NCBI RefSeq assembly: GCF_021129215.1 | Contig: NZ_JAJOLP010000002.1 | Coordinates: 19,624 to 83,623, forward strand | Reading direction: 5' to 3' | Length of the DNA: 64,000 nucleotides | From: Agromyces sp. S2-1-8 | GTDB lineage: Bacteria > Actinomycetota > Actinomycetes > Actinomycetales > Microbacteriaceae | Shown: piece after piece, positions 26,080-35,371 of the stretch | Position numbering within the stretch: position 1 is the first letter of the stretch | How the letters are laid out: the number at the start of each line of letters is the position of its first letter | The notes under the pieces: generated by a model | The model's input: only the letters and a program-made list of their open reading frames with translations | What the model was told of the DNA's origin: nothing | Databases searched by the model: none | Made by a program: the position numbers and the translations under genes

Positions 26080-27689
26080 CAGACGGCCTCCGCTCGGAGC
26101 GGGGTGACCGGCGCGAGCTCGCCGCGGTGCCCGGTGCGGGACTGGTCGTGCCACAGCTTGTTCGTGTCGTTGATGTGGCGCTCAGCGTCGGTGAGCTCCA
26201 CGCGAAGCGGGATCCCGGGGCGGCCGCCCACCTTCACGATGAACTTGCCGCGACCGGGCGGTTCGGCCTCGCGGCCGCTGACCGCATCCCAGGCGGGCGG
26301 ATCCTGCCACGAGCCGAGGAGTTCCTGCTCGGCCTGAGAGAGCGGGACCGCGCTCGTGAGCATCGGCATCTCGGCGCCGGGCAGGCCGCCGGCGACGACC
26401 ATGCCGGCGCGCTCGACGAAGCCCTTCGCCTTCATGCGATCCTCTTCGGTCGGGAGCGCCAGGAGGTCGCTCATCGTGTGCGAGATCATCGCCATGCCGA
26501 CGCCACGCTGACGGTTCAGACGGGTCAGGGCGTCCACGCGGTCGACGAGGCCGCGACCGGCGCGCAGCGCCCGCCACAGCTCGTCGAGCACGACGAAGTA
26601 GTGCCGCCGCGGTTCGAGGCCGGCGTCGGCCAGCGCGTTCGCGACGTTCACCGTGCCGAACCCGGACGACCAGCAGGCCAGCAGGATCGCCGCCTGCAGA
26701 TCCTGGTCGGCATCGTCGATGCTCGACACGTCGTAGACCACCGGGGCGTCACGGCGCATGGGAACGTCGGTCGGGTGCGCGAACGTCTCCCCCAGCCGGC
26801 CACCCGAGGTAAGGCTGATCAGCGATGCCTCGAGGTCCTCGGTGATCTGCTTGTAGCGGGCGTCGTCGCCACGATCGAGCGCGACGGCGCGAACCTCCGC
26901 CGGGCCGGTCTGGATGACCCGCAGGAGGTCCCCGAGGACCGGCACGCCGTCGTAGTGCTCATCGAGCCACTTCAGCGCGCGGTCGATGATCGACTCTTCA
27001 CGGTCGGTCGGCGGCTGCTTGCGGAGGATCGTCAGCAGCGCCGCGACCATCGTGTGCCGGCGGCCGTGCGCATCAGCGAGAACCTGCATCGCGATCTTCT
27101 CGTGCCCGGCCTCGCGCAGCTGCTCGGCAGCCTCGCGCGCCTCGCCGGGGTCGAGGATGTTGATGTGCCCGCGGCCGCGGCCGAGGCTGATGACCTGCCC
27201 GCCGAGGGCGTCGATCAGATCCACGTAGTCGGGCTTGAGGTCGCCCAGCACGAGCGGCTGGACGCCGAAGCCGGACAGGCCGAGCGCCATGCGGCGCACG
27301 AGCGTCGACTTCCCGAGGCCGGGCAGGCCGAGCACGAACACGGACGGGTTGCTGATGAGCTTCGCGATCTGGAACCAGCTGATGGGATCCGCGCAGACCG
27401 TCGCGTTCGTGAACAGGTGTCGGCCGAGCGGGACGCCGACCATCGGCGTTCCCGACCCGACCGCGAAGGGGAACAGGCCGCACACCTGAACGGTGGTGCC
27501 GCGCCACTCGTCGACGGGCTGGATGACGCTGGACTCGCCGCGGCCGCGGCCGAACCAGCCGCGCGGGCCGGGCCGCTTCACGGCGGCCGCCTGCCGGGCG
27601 GCGCGCTCTTCGAGCTTGCGTGCCTTCCGCGTGAGTCGGGCGCTGCTCTTGGACTGGTTGCGGGGCCGGAGCTCCGTCGACGCGCTCAC
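26079..27689 (-). CDS. VirB4-like conjugation ATPase
   Basis: About 536 residues. Walker A GLPGLGKST is followed by LGDLKPDYVDLIDAL, and the Walker B strand is YFVVLDELWRAL; GMAMISHTMSDLLAL is the sensor region. This arrangement is that of the VirB4/TrbE/TraC-like ATPases which drive pilus assembly and substrate transfer. GTG 27689 overlaps the upstream stop (GTGA). A short Lys/Arg-rich N-terminus may help membrane association. The N-terminal VirB4 domain appears to be on the separate SCO6880 protein encoded just upstream. Confidence 0.85.
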   Translation of the reverse strand: MSASTELRPRNQSKSSARLTRKARKLEERAARQAAAVKRPGPRGWFGRGRGESSVIQPVDEWRGTTVQVCGLFPFAVGSGTPMVGVPLGRHLFTNATVCADPISWFQIAKLISNPSVFVLGLPGLGKSTLVRRMALGLSGFGVQPLVLGDLKPDYVDLIDALGGQVISLGRGRGHINILDPGEAREAAEQLREAGHEKIAMQVLADAHGRRHTMVAALLTILRKQPPTDREESIIDRALKWLDEHYDGVPVLGDLLRVIQTGPAEVRAVALDRGDDARYKQITEDLEASLISLTSGGRLGETFAHPTDVPMRRDAPVVYDVSSIDDADQDLQAAILLACWSSGFGTVNVANALADAGLEPRRHYFVVLDELWRALRAGRGLVDRVDALTRLNRQRGVGMAMISHTMSDLLALPTEEDRMKAKGFVERAGMVVAGGLPGAEMPMLTSAVPLSQAEQELLGSWQDPPAWDAVSGREAEPPGRGKFIVKVGGRPGIPLRVELTDAERHINDTNKLWHDQSRTGHRGELAPVTPLRAEAV

Positions 27690-29200
27690 AGCTGCTCCTT
27701 GATCGACGTCGGCACTCGGAGGTGCTGGGGCAGCACCAGACCGAGCGGGAGGGCCGCGGCGAACGCCGAGTCCTGCGACCCGTACACCGGGCGCAGACGG
27801 ATGCGGGCCGTCGCCGACAGGTTGTCGATCGCGGCGCGGGCATCCGCGAGGCCGTCGCTGTTCAGCACGGTCGCCGTCACGAGCATGCCGAAGTTCACGA
27901 GGCCGGCGCCGGACGCTTCTTCGTTCGCGGTGGCGATCGCCGCGCGGGCGCCGAGCACGGCGCGGGCGGACGGCTTGTTCGTCGAGCCGATGTTGAACGT
28001 CGACGCGCTCACGTCGGACTCGACGATGCCGGCCGCTCGAGCGGCGTCGATCGGACGGTAGAGCATCGTGATTCGCTTGCGGGCGACGTCGCGGTGCGGG
28101 GCGAGCAGCCGGGTCAGGATGCTCGACTGCACGACGCCGCGCGGCGCCGTGCTCATCTGCCACGTCACCGACGTGCCCGAGTCGTGCCGGTACGAGTCCC
28201 AGCGCGCCTCAGCAGCGCTCGGGCCTACGTTCGGCCAGCTGAGCTCCGGCGGTTCACCGGCCGCGTTCGCCTGGTCGACGTAGGGCGCGATCGCCGGGTC
28301 ATAGGCGATCGCCACGGTCTCGCAGAGTTCCTGCGCGTTCAGCGGGCGGGCAGCGCCGGCGCCGGTCGACGCGAGGCCCTGCGTCAGGCCGGGAAGGCGT
28401 GCCGCGAGCTCGCGGGCCATCTCCTCGGCCGAGCGCTTCTTGCCGCCCACACGCGACGTCGCGTTGAACGTGATCGACACGAACGCCTTCACCGTCGCCG
28501 AGCCCGCCGGATAGCGGTCGACGACCTCGCTCAGGACCGACTGCGCGAGCGCCGGGGCGTCCTCGTCGATGCGCAGCGCGACCGACTGGCGAAGACGGGT
28601 GCCGGTGTCCGGCGCCGTCTCGACGGTGACGGCCGCGGCCTCTATGCCGGGCTCGTCGCCGAGGTTCGCGAGCCAGAGGCCCCAGTCGGCGACCCAGGCG
28701 TCGATCTGCTCACGGTCGACGAGGGCCGAGCCGTCCGGCTCGGCGCCGATGACGACTGTGTAGTGCCCGGTCGAGGGGACGTAGATCATCGCGAACGGGC
28801 GGTTGTAGCTGTCGCGGTGCTCGGAGAGCTTCGACGGGGCGGCGAGGCCGGGCAGTTGGAAGGTGCCCCAGTCGACGCGGCCGAGCGGGCCCGAACGGTA
28901 GACGTTCGTGCCGTTGGCCTTCGTCATCATCCAGCCCGCGCGCTCGCCCGTCCGGGCCAGCACGCTCTTGCCGTGCTTGTCCTTGACGCTCACCGTCAGG
29001 AGCAGCCCGGCGAAGAAGACCGCCGAGACCAGGGCGGCAACGAGGCCGGCCGGGGTCATCATCATGACCACCGTCCAGACCGCGCCGAACAGCAGAATGC
29101 CGGTGCCGATCGAGCCGAGGCCCATCAGGCCGGCCGTCTGCGGCCGCCGGTAGTTCCCGTAGGTGCGGGGTGCTTCCTCGCTCTGAATCGCAGTGCTCAC
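27686..29200 (-). CDS. SCO6880-family conjugation protein
   Basis: 504 residues. RTYGNYRRPQTAGLMGLGSI and two adjacent TM helices (~28-68) mark the SCO6880 family, known from actinobacterial conjugative elements. A large cytosolic part follows, similar in position and size to the N-terminal domain of VirB4, so the two encoded proteins probably work as one unit. Overlaps the ATPase gene by 4 nt and is separated from the TrbL-like gene by 16 nt. Confidence 0.85.
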   Translation of the reverse strand: MSTAIQSEEAPRTYGNYRRPQTAGLMGLGSIGTGILLFGAVWTVVMMMTPAGLVAALVSAVFFAGLLLTVSVKDKHGKSVLARTGERAGWMMTKANGTNVYRSGPLGRVDWGTFQLPGLAAPSKLSEHRDSYNRPFAMIYVPSTGHYTVVIGAEPDGSALVDREQIDAWVADWGLWLANLGDEPGIEAAAVTVETAPDTGTRLRQSVALRIDEDAPALAQSVLSEVVDRYPAGSATVKAFVSITFNATSRVGGKKRSAEEMARELAARLPGLTQGLASTGAGAARPLNAQELCETVAIAYDPAIAPYVDQANAAGEPPELSWPNVGPSAAEARWDSYRHDSGTSVTWQMSTAPRGVVQSSILTRLLAPHRDVARKRITMLYRPIDAARAAGIVESDVSASTFNIGSTNKPSARAVLGARAAIATANEEASGAGLVNFGMLVTATVLNSDGLADARAAIDNLSATARIRLRPVYGSQDSAFAAALPLGLVLPQHLRVPTSIKEQL

Positions 29201-29216
29201 GTTCGTTCCCCTCTAC

Positions 29217-30815
29217 TCACGCGCCGCTCGGCCCGGCCGAGTCCTCTGCGGCGGAGCGAATCGCGCCCGCCGCTGCTTGTCCTGTTTCCTTGGCCTTCTG
29301 GATGACCTGTGCGCCGACCGCGACGCCGGCGCCGATCGGCCCGGCCGCTGCAGCTGCACCAGCCCCCGCGCCGCCCGCGGCCGCAGCACCGCCACCAGCT
29401 GCAGCACCGCCACCGGCACCGCCAGCTGCCGCGCCGGTGGAACCGCCGCCAACTGCAGCACCCGTCGACCCGCCGCCCGTGGGCGTCGGCATCGGTGAAG
29501 TCTGCTTCCCGCCGCTCGAACTCGAGCCGGCGCCAGCCGGCGCGGAGCTCGAGCTACCCGACGAACCGCTGTTCGACGAGGCGCGGCGGATCGCGCCCGT
29601 AGCCATCTCGGCACCCCCGGCGATGCCAGCAGCGCCGAGCGCCATTGCCGCGGTGCCACCGCCACCGATCGCAGCCGTCATCGGCGCGACGAAGCGCAGC
29701 AGCGCGGGCAGGGCGAGGATGACGATGAGCATCATCGCGAGGCCCGTCAGGATCGTCCAGATGCCACCGCCGTCGCCACGGAAGACGTCAGCACCGGTCA
29801 TCTGGAACGCGGCCGCGTAGATGAGCGCCGCGGCCGGCTTGTACAGAATGAACGCGATCGTCCATCCCACCGTCTTCTTGAACCACTGGTTGCCCATCTC
29901 AGTGTTCGTGAAGCTCGCCGTCAGCGGCAGGATCCCCGCGAGGATCACGAGCATGCCGCCGCGCACGATCATGAGCGCGACCTGAATGTAGGCCATCAGC
30001 AGAGCAAGCGAGCCCAGGATGAGCACGCCGATCATGCCGATGGGCGACGTCGCCGAGAGCATGACGATCGAGCCGACGGTCGTGCCGAAGCACGTCGACT
30101 CGCCGTCCGCGGGGCCGGCGTCGACGTCGCAGTTCGTCGCGCCCTCGAGCACCCACACGCTGAACGCGTCCGCCGCGGCCACGCTCAGACCGATCACGGT
30201 CAGGCCCGCGCCCGACACGACGATGAGCGTCAGCAGCGACTTCAGCAGATCCTTGCCCGGCTGCGCCCGCTGCTCCCACGCCATGCGGATGCCCGCAATG
30301 ATCGTCGAGAGCACCGCGAGCCCGCCCACGTAGTACCAGAGCGATTGCTGCAGGAACGTCACCGTCGACGACGAGCCGGCGGGAGCGACGGTCGGCAGCA
30401 GTGCCGCGACCGCGGCCGAGCCGCCCGAGATGAGCACGACCGCCAGCAGAATGATGCCGAGTCGGCCGAGGTGCCCTTCGCCCTCGCCGCGGCGACGGCG
30501 AAGGCCGATCATCGCGCCAACTGCGATCAGCGACAGAATACAGATCGTCAGGCCGATCCACATCACGTAGCCCAGGATCTCGTTGAACGCGGCAGCCTCC
30601 GGCGGAGTCTTCACCTCAGCCGCGCCGGATCCGCTCGTGAGGATCGGCGTCGGGACCGACACCCACAGGGTGCCGATACTCGCGAGAGCCTTACCCCAGC
30701 CCTCCATCACCTGGTTCACGACCTCGCGCAGCGAGTCGTTCGCAGCAGCCGAGATGACTTGGCCCGGCAGCGAGCCGATGCCGCACAGCCAGTCCCCCGG
30801 ATTGCATTCAGTCAT
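29217..30815 (-). CDS. TrbL/VirB6-like polytopic membrane protein
   Basis: About 532 residues. At least six TM helices between ~75 and ~390, in the arrangement of TrbL/VirB6 inner-membrane channel subunits, and then a ~150-residue low-complexity tail of Ser/Gly/Ala/Pro (GGGSTGAAVGGGSTGAAAGG). ATG 30815 (MTECNPGDWLCG) is preferred to a start six codons earlier, since it lies 2 nt from the upstream stop. The Cys pair near the start resembles that of other actinobacterial homologues. The tail probably extends into the cytosol or periplasmic space. Confidence 0.82.
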   Translation of the reverse strand: MTECNPGDWLCGIGSLPGQVISAAANDSLREVVNQVMEGWGKALASIGTLWVSVPTPILTSGSGAAEVKTPPEAAAFNEILGYVMWIGLTICILSLIAVGAMIGLRRRRGEGEGHLGRLGIILLAVVLISGGSAAVAALLPTVAPAGSSSTVTFLQQSLWYYVGGLAVLSTIIAGIRMAWEQRAQPGKDLLKSLLTLIVVSGAGLTVIGLSVAAADAFSVWVLEGATNCDVDAGPADGESTCFGTTVGSIVMLSATSPIGMIGVLILGSLALLMAYIQVALMIVRGGMLVILAGILPLTASFTNTEMGNQWFKKTVGWTIAFILYKPAAALIYAAAFQMTGADVFRGDGGGIWTILTGLAMMLIVILALPALLRFVAPMTAAIGGGGTAAMALGAAGIAGGAEMATGAIRRASSNSGSSGSSSSAPAGAGSSSSGGKQTSPMPTPTGGGSTGAAVGGGSTGAAAGGAGGGAAAGGGAAAAGGAGAGAAAAAGPIGAGVAVGAQVIQKAKETGQAAAGAIRSAAEDSAGPSGA

Positions 30816-30817
30816 GT

Positions 30818-31546
30818 CTACGCTCCTGACCACGGGATGTACCCGCCAAGGCTCTGCAGGGCGCTCGCGCCAAGAGCGAGGTTGCCCTCAGCGTCCAGTG
30901 CGAGCTTCCAATCCCCGTCTTCCCAGACCATCTTGAGAGGGAGGCTGACGAGCCTCCCGTCGTTCAGTTGGATCGCCAGATCGACCGTCACCTGCTCGGG
31001 TCCGTAGGAGAGCTTGAATCCAGCAACCTGACCACGAACGCTCGTGTCGGCGTCGCCGCCGGCAGCGTTGATCGCGTCTTCGAGTGCCTGCTTTCCAGGC
31101 CCCTCAGCGACGAGCTCAGGCATCCGGGGCCGCAGTTGGCCATCGGTGCCGATGGCCACGGCGTTCACTGCAGCGAAGAGACTGCCCTCACCGGTGTGCG
31201 AGTAGCAGGAACGGAACCCGTCAGCCTCGATTACCCCGGGGCCGGAGCCCTCTGAATCAATCGGGGCAGCCATCGTCCCCACCAGCTCCCAGTCGTTGGC
31301 CGGCGCCGCGGTCAGGTCGCTCTCCGTCTCAAAGCCAGAAAGGCCGCAGATGCTCTTGTCAGCGTCTGCGACCGTGGGGGCCGTGGTGGTCGGTGCCGCC
31401 GTGGGCGGCGGGGTCTTTCCCCCGCCGCCCAGCAGCATCGGTACTACCGCGATGATCAGGGCGAGGGCGATCACGCCGACGCCGATCGCCGCGAAGATGA
31501 AGCCCTTCTTGGCGAACGGGCTCTGTTCGGTCGACTGGTCGCTCAT
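30818..31546 (-). CDS. Single-TM transfer-operon protein with extracytoplasmic domain
   Basis: 242 residues: short cytosolic start, TM helix ~16-39, a Thr/Pro/Ala linker, then a globular domain ~65-240 with Cys at ICGLSG and SCYSHTG that may pair. The fold resembles the VirB8/TcpC-like or DUF8175-type proteins annotated in this operon position, but sequence identity cannot be checked here. In the operon between the pilin-like and TrbL-like genes. Confidence 0.7.
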   Translation of the reverse strand: MSDQSTEQSPFAKKGFIFAAIGVGVIALALIIAVVPMLLGGGGKTPPPTAAPTTTAPTVADADKSICGLSGFETESDLTAAPANDWELVGTMAAPIDSEGSGPGVIEADGFRSCYSHTGEGSLFAAVNAVAIGTDGQLRPRMPELVAEGPGKQALEDAINAAGGDADTSVRGQVAGFKLSYGPEQVTVDLAIQLNDGRLVSLPLKMVWEDGDWKLALDAEGNLALGASALQSLGGYIPWSGA

Positions 31547-31566
31547 GTGGTTTCTCCGCTCGAGGC

Positions 31567-31860
31567 TCAGGCGCCCGAGAGGGCGCCGACGATGAAGGCA
31601 GCCGCGCCGATGATGAGAACGCCGGCGAGGATCCCGACGAACAGCTTGACGTGTTCGCCGCCCTCACCGCGGCGGCTGTTGAACATGAACAGCACACCGA
31701 GGCCGATCAGGGCGAGGATGCCCGCGATGAGGCCGATCCACTTGGCCCAGCCGAGGATCGTCGTGACGCCCTCGAATCCGGGGATCGGCTGCGGCTCGGG
31801 GTTCGGCAGATCGGTGAGCACGTTCGCCGCGGCGATCGCGAGCTCAGTGATTGCGGACAT
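31567..31860 (-). CDS. VirB2/TrbC pilin-like small membrane protein
   Basis: 97 residues with two TM helices: one at ~39-58 (WAKWIGLIAGILALIGLGV), then a short RRGEGGEHVK turn, and a second at ~71-92. Size, topology and position in front of the channel genes are those of VirB2/TrbC-like subunits. ATG 31860 has AAGGAAC 4 nt upstream; the longer frame is not supported by any ribosome binding site. Confidence 0.75.
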   Translation of the reverse strand: MSAITELAIAAANVLTDLPNPEPQPIPGFEGVTTILGWAKWIGLIAGILALIGLGVLFMFNSRRGEGGEHVKLFVGILAGVLIIGAAAFIVGALSGA

Positions 31861-31874
31861 GTTGTTCCTTTCGG

Positions 31875-32495
31875 TTATCGCTGGAGGCCAGCAGAGATGG
31901 GGAGCTGAAGATCGGTGAGGATGCTGCGCGCATCCGAGGGGGCGCTGTCGAGGGTGACGGGAGCACCGAGCCGCCACGGCTCGTGCCACTGCAGGCGCCA
32001 GGTGCGGGGCACTCCCCCGCTGATGACCTCCGCGAGGTGCCGCAGAGGCTTGGGAAGCCGGCCCGGTGCGTCGGCGATGAGGACGAGGCCGAGCAGCTGC
32101 ACGACGTCGCCGAGTTCGCCCGAGGCCCACTCAGTGGCGGCGCGCTGCGCGGCCGTGAGACCCGCGTGGTTCGTGCGAGCCACGAGGACCACTCGATTCG
32201 CGATGCCGCGCTGCGCCGGCATCGGCCATGCGTGGCCGGCTGCGGCGGTATGACCGCCGAGCGCGGCGAGCGTCGATTCGCCGGCACCGCCGTGCACACC
32301 GACCCACCACACGGTGGCCGTCGCGTACTGCTGCACGCGGGGCAGCCGGTCGGCGGTGTCCGGTGCCGGCACGCCGGGCTGCGGCGCACTCGGTCGCATC
32401 GCCTCAGCTGCGACGGCCGCCGGCGGAAGCACCGCGGCGCCCTCCGTCGGCGCCTGCGGCGCGTTCGTCGTGACCCACGGGTTCGTATTGCTCAT
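31875..32495 (-). CDS. DUF6668-like P-loop protein, first gene of the transfer operon
   Basis: 206 residues. After a Pro/Ala-rich 60-residue start there is VWWVGVHGGAGESTLAAL, a P-loop-like motif with GAGEST in place of GKT. VVLVARTNHAGL follows, as in the DUF6668 proteins of actinobacterial conjugative elements. The Lys of the Walker A is replaced by Glu, so ATP hydrolysis is doubtful. Situated first in the operon, just before the pilin-like gene. Confidence 0.75.
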   Translation of the reverse strand: MSNTNPWVTTNAPQAPTEGAAVLPPAAVAAEAMRPSAPQPGVPAPDTADRLPRVQQYATATVWWVGVHGGAGESTLAALGGHTAAAGHAWPMPAQRGIANRVVLVARTNHAGLTAAQRAATEWASGELGDVVQLLGLVLIADAPGRLPKPLRHLAEVISGGVPRTWRLQWHEPWRLGAPVTLDSAPSDARSILTDLQLPISAGLQR

Positions 32496-32682
32496 GCCCT
32501 GGGCCCTCCCTTCCAGTGCGCAAATCCCCCAGCCATTGTTAGGGGCACTCCCCCAGAACGGAGAATCGCTCCACTCTGGTGTGAGTAACCCAACCGGGGG
32601 TCGTGTCTCTTATCTTACCCCAAAGCACGCTATCTATACCGATATGCACGTATTTAACCGAAAATTGGGTAGAATCGACTTC
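32496..32682. promoter_or_regulatory. Divergent promoter region of the two transfer gene sets
   Basis: About 190 bp between the minus-strand transfer operon and the plus-strand set, with locally higher AT content (32605-32680). TATCTT and TATCTATACC stretches could be -10 boxes for the plus direction. No operator repeats seen. A HTH protein encoded right beside it could act here. Confidence 0.4.
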
Positions 32683-32928
32683 GTGACCACGAACGATTCA
32701 GGGCTGAGCTGGCCGGACAGCGCGCTCGCCCCATACGGCGAAACGATGTCGGTGCGCGAGGTCGCCCTGGCGACCCGGCAGACGCCGCGCGTGATCCGTG
32801 ACCTGATAAGCCACCCGAATGAGGCACAGCGCCTCCCCGCATCTAAGATCGGGCGCGGTTGGATCGTCGGCAAGGTCGACCTTCGGGAGTATCTGATCCG
32901 CCACCGGAACATCGGGGGGAACAGATGA
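32683..32928 (+). CDS. Excisionase-type HTH DNA-binding protein
   Basis: About 81 residues. MSVREVALATRQTPRVIRDL and RLPASKIGRGWIVGKVDLREYL form a MerR/Xis-type winged helix (HTH_17), the type of many element-encoded transcription regulators and excisionases. The start is uncertain: GTG 32683 or ATG 32644, neither with a good ribosome binding site. It overlaps the lipoprotein gene (ATGA). It probably controls one or both sides of the divergent promoter region. Confidence 0.65.
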   Translation: MTTNDSGLSWPDSALAPYGETMSVREVALATRQTPRVIRDLISHPNEAQRLPASKIGRGWIVGKVDLREYLIRHRNIGGNR

Positions 32929-33446
32929 CCACGCGCACGCTCACCATCACCGCAGCTGCCGCCCTCGCGAGCGGGGCTCTCCTGCTCGTCGGCTGCACTC
33001 CTACCCAAGGAGACGAAGCAGCGCAGCCGAGCATTACGGCAACGCCCGGGCCGACGAAGACGTTCGCCCCCGATCAGCCGGACGTGAGCGACGACCAGGA
33101 GCTCGTCGACGAGCCCGCCGCGGCCGAGCAGAGCAAGACCGACGCCGCCGCTGCAGCGGCCGCGGTCGTGACCGCGTTCGCGCGCCCCGACCTTCCCGAG
33201 GCTGAGTGGTGGAACGGCCTGCTTCCCCATCTCAGCCAGGAGGGCGCGACCGCTTACGAGGGCACCCTGCCGTCGAACATCCCCGTCACAGCCGTGACCG
33301 GAGACGCGACCGTGCTCGAGGGCGCGACCGACGTCATCGTGCTCGTCGAAGTGCCGACCGACGCCGGCCCCTACATCGTGACCCTGACCCGATCGGATGC
33401 CTCGCAGCCCTGGCTCGCTGAGCGCATCCGACCCAAGCAGGGGTAG
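32925..33446 (+). CDS. Lipoprotein of the transfer region
   Basis: 173 residues. MTTRTLTITAAAALASG leads to the lipobox LLVGC, so Cys24 or so is the lipidated residue. An acidic linker follows and then a ~110-residue domain (EAEWWNGLLPHLSQEGATAY, VIVLVEVPTDAGPYIVTL) of the kind found in small conjugation lipoproteins. The ATG 32925 has GGGGGAAC 3 nt upstream and overlaps the HTH gene. Probably part of the cell-surface side of the transfer machine. Confidence 0.7.
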   Translation: MTTRTLTITAAAALASGALLLVGCTPTQGDEAAQPSITATPGPTKTFAPDQPDVSDDQELVDEPAAAEQSKTDAAAAAAAVVTAFARPDLPEAEWWNGLLPHLSQEGATAYEGTLPSNIPVTAVTGDATVLEGATDVIVLVEVPTDAGPYIVTLTRSDASQPWLAERIRPKQG

Positions 33447-33451
33447 CCGCA

Positions 33452-34519
33452 ATGGCGTCGACCTCGAAGCTCGGAGTCGCGGCCGCGATCGGCCTGCCGA
33501 TCGCCGTCGTCGCGAGCCTGCTCATGATCATCCTGCTCGTCGTCGCGCCCGGCGCGGCCGCGTGCGGCGCCGGCCAGGGCGGCCGAGCGAACCCGAACGC
33601 CGTGCCCGCCGAGCCGGTCGCCGGCTACAGCGGGGAGCAGCTCAAGAACGCCGCGTTCATCATGAACGCAGCGCTCGACGTCGGGCTCGACCGCCAGGCC
33701 CAGGTGCTCGGCGTCATGACCGCGATGGGCGAATCCAGCCTGCGCATCATCGACCACGGCGACGAGGCCGGCCCTGACTCGCGCGGCCTGTTCCAGCAGC
33801 GCGACTCGTGGGGCTCGCTCGCCGACCGGATGGACCCCACCAAGTCGGCCACGCTGTTCTTCAACGCGCTCAAGGGCGTCGAGGGATGGCAGCAGCTCGC
33901 CCCGACCCTTGCGATTCACAAGGTGCAGCGCAACGCTGACCCGTTCCACTACGAGGCGTACCAGGACGCTGCCGAGAAGGTCGTCTCCGCCCTCTCGGGC
34001 GCGACCGGGCAGTGCGCCGGCGGCGACCTCCGATTCCCGCTCTCCCCCGGCTACAACATGACCGACGACTACGGCCCGCGTGCCGACACCGGCGTCGGAG
34101 CGAGCACGTGGCACCCGGCCGTCGATCTGCAGCACTACCCGAACCCGTGCGGGGATCCCGTCTACGCGATCCAGACGGGCACGGTCACCCTCGCGATGAA
34201 CTCGCAGCTGTCGATCAAGCACCCGGACGGGTACACCGTCTCCTACCTGCACATGCGCCTCGCCGACACGCTCGTGAAGCCCGGCGACAAGGTGACGCCG
34301 GGCCAGCAGATCGGCGCCGTTGGCAACGAGGGCCAGTCGAGCGGCTGCCACCTCGACCTTCGTATCAACGTCGCGGGCAACACGAACCCGGCGATCGCCT
34401 CGCTCAAGCTCAGCCAGGCGCTCGGCGCGCCCCGCCCCGACTTCGTGAACCCCGAAGAGTTCTACAAGCTCTTCGGCCTTGAACTCTGCCCGACCGACAG
34501 CTGCGCTCGGAGGTACTGA
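33452..34519 (+). CDS. Bifunctional peptidoglycan hydrolase: transglycosylase-like and M23 domains
   Basis: 355 residues. A signal anchor (~8-36) exports it. Residues ~60-185 resemble a lysozyme-like domain: VMTAMGESSLRIIDHG supplies the catalytic Glu, and RGLFQQRDSWGS is the matching loop. Residues ~200-330 are an M23 (LytM) endopeptidase, with STWHPAVDLQHY (H and D zinc ligands) and GCHLDLRI. Transfer systems of Gram-positives use such enzymes to open the wall for the channel. Starts 5 nt after the lipoprotein stop. Confidence 0.85.
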   Translation: MASTSKLGVAAAIGLPIAVVASLLMIILLVVAPGAAACGAGQGGRANPNAVPAEPVAGYSGEQLKNAAFIMNAALDVGLDRQAQVLGVMTAMGESSLRIIDHGDEAGPDSRGLFQQRDSWGSLADRMDPTKSATLFFNALKGVEGWQQLAPTLAIHKVQRNADPFHYEAYQDAAEKVVSALSGATGQCAGGDLRFPLSPGYNMTDDYGPRADTGVGASTWHPAVDLQHYPNPCGDPVYAIQTGTVTLAMNSQLSIKHPDGYTVSYLHMRLADTLVKPGDKVTPGQQIGAVGNEGQSSGCHLDLRINVAGNTNPAIASLKLSQALGAPRPDFVNPEEFYKLFGLELCPTDSCARRY

Positions 34520-35256
34520 TGACTGAGAACATCCCCACCTACCCCATCGTCGAAGTGACCCTCAACGAGGACGGATCAGCGCACCTGAACGTCGCCGGCT
34601 CCCACGTCGACTTCCCGGCCGGCGACCCCGCCGCCACCAGGCGAGCGATCATCGAGCGCGCAACCGCCGTCGCCGCGCAGCTCGGCCGGCCCGTTCGTAT
34701 GAACGCGACCGACCCGCTCGGCAGCTGGCAGAACGCCGTTGCTTCGAACGGCGACGTCATCGACCTCGAGGCGCAGACCGCCACGGTTCGACAGCCGATC
34801 CTTCGCCCGAAGCAGGCGTCGACGCCGGCACCCGTGCTCGAGCAGCCGACCCGCATCACTCCCCCGCCAGTCGCCCGGGCCGACGTGCCGACCCCGCCAG
34901 CCCCGGCGGCCGCACCGGCACCCGTGCGCTGCACGGTCTCGTTCAGCACCGGCGAGCAGGTCGTCGTCGACCAGCCCTACATCGTCGGCCGGAAGCCGAC
35001 GACGCAGGCTCACGAGGTTGCCGTCGCGCTGCAGCTGCGCGATCTCTCGATGACCGTCTCCAAGCGGCACGCCCGCGTCGAGCCCGTCGCGGCCGGGGTC
35101 AACGTCACCGACCTCGGGTCCGCCAACGGCACGCGCGTCGTCACCGCTGACGGCCGCACGTTCCCGCTCCGGCCGGGGATCCCCCACCGGGCCACGCCCG
35201 GCGACCGCATCGAGTTCGGCAGTACGGTCGTGGGAACCGTGGCGGTTGCCGCGTGA
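34519..35256 (+). CDS. FHA-domain protein
   Basis: 245 residues. The C-terminal ~95 residues are an FHA phosphothreonine-binding domain: YIVGRKP, MTVSKRHARVE, NVTDLGSANGTRV and a final GDRIEFGSTVVG with the Gly-Arg, Ser-xx-His and Asn-Gly residues in place. A ~70-residue Pro/Ala linker and a ~90-residue N-terminal region (NEDGSAHLNVAGSHVDFPAG) come before. It overlaps the hydrolase stop by 1 nt (TGATG). It probably docks a phosphorylated partner of the transfer apparatus. Confidence 0.85.
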   Translation: MTENIPTYPIVEVTLNEDGSAHLNVAGSHVDFPAGDPAATRRAIIERATAVAAQLGRPVRMNATDPLGSWQNAVASNGDVIDLEAQTATVRQPILRPKQASTPAPVLEQPTRITPPPVARADVPTPPAPAAAPAPVRCTVSFSTGEQVVVDQPYIVGRKPTTQAHEVAVALQLRDLSMTVSKRHARVEPVAAGVNVTDLGSANGTRVVTADGRTFPLRPGIPHRATPGDRIEFGSTVVGTVAVAA

Positions 35257-35371
35257 TACCCGGTTTCACGCGGCAGCTACGGGATAATGCGAGGAGTACC
35301 CCCGCGAGCCACCCCCGACTCGCCGCCTCAACTGGGCGCGCGCTTCCGGCTCGCCAGAGCCAAGGCGACTG

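Noticed and set aside
24367..29305. Long open plus-strand frames of 500-650 codons across the transfer operon
   Set aside because: They are antisense to genes with clear Walker motifs and TM segments, are Arg/Ala-rich, and arise from the high GC of the third codon position.
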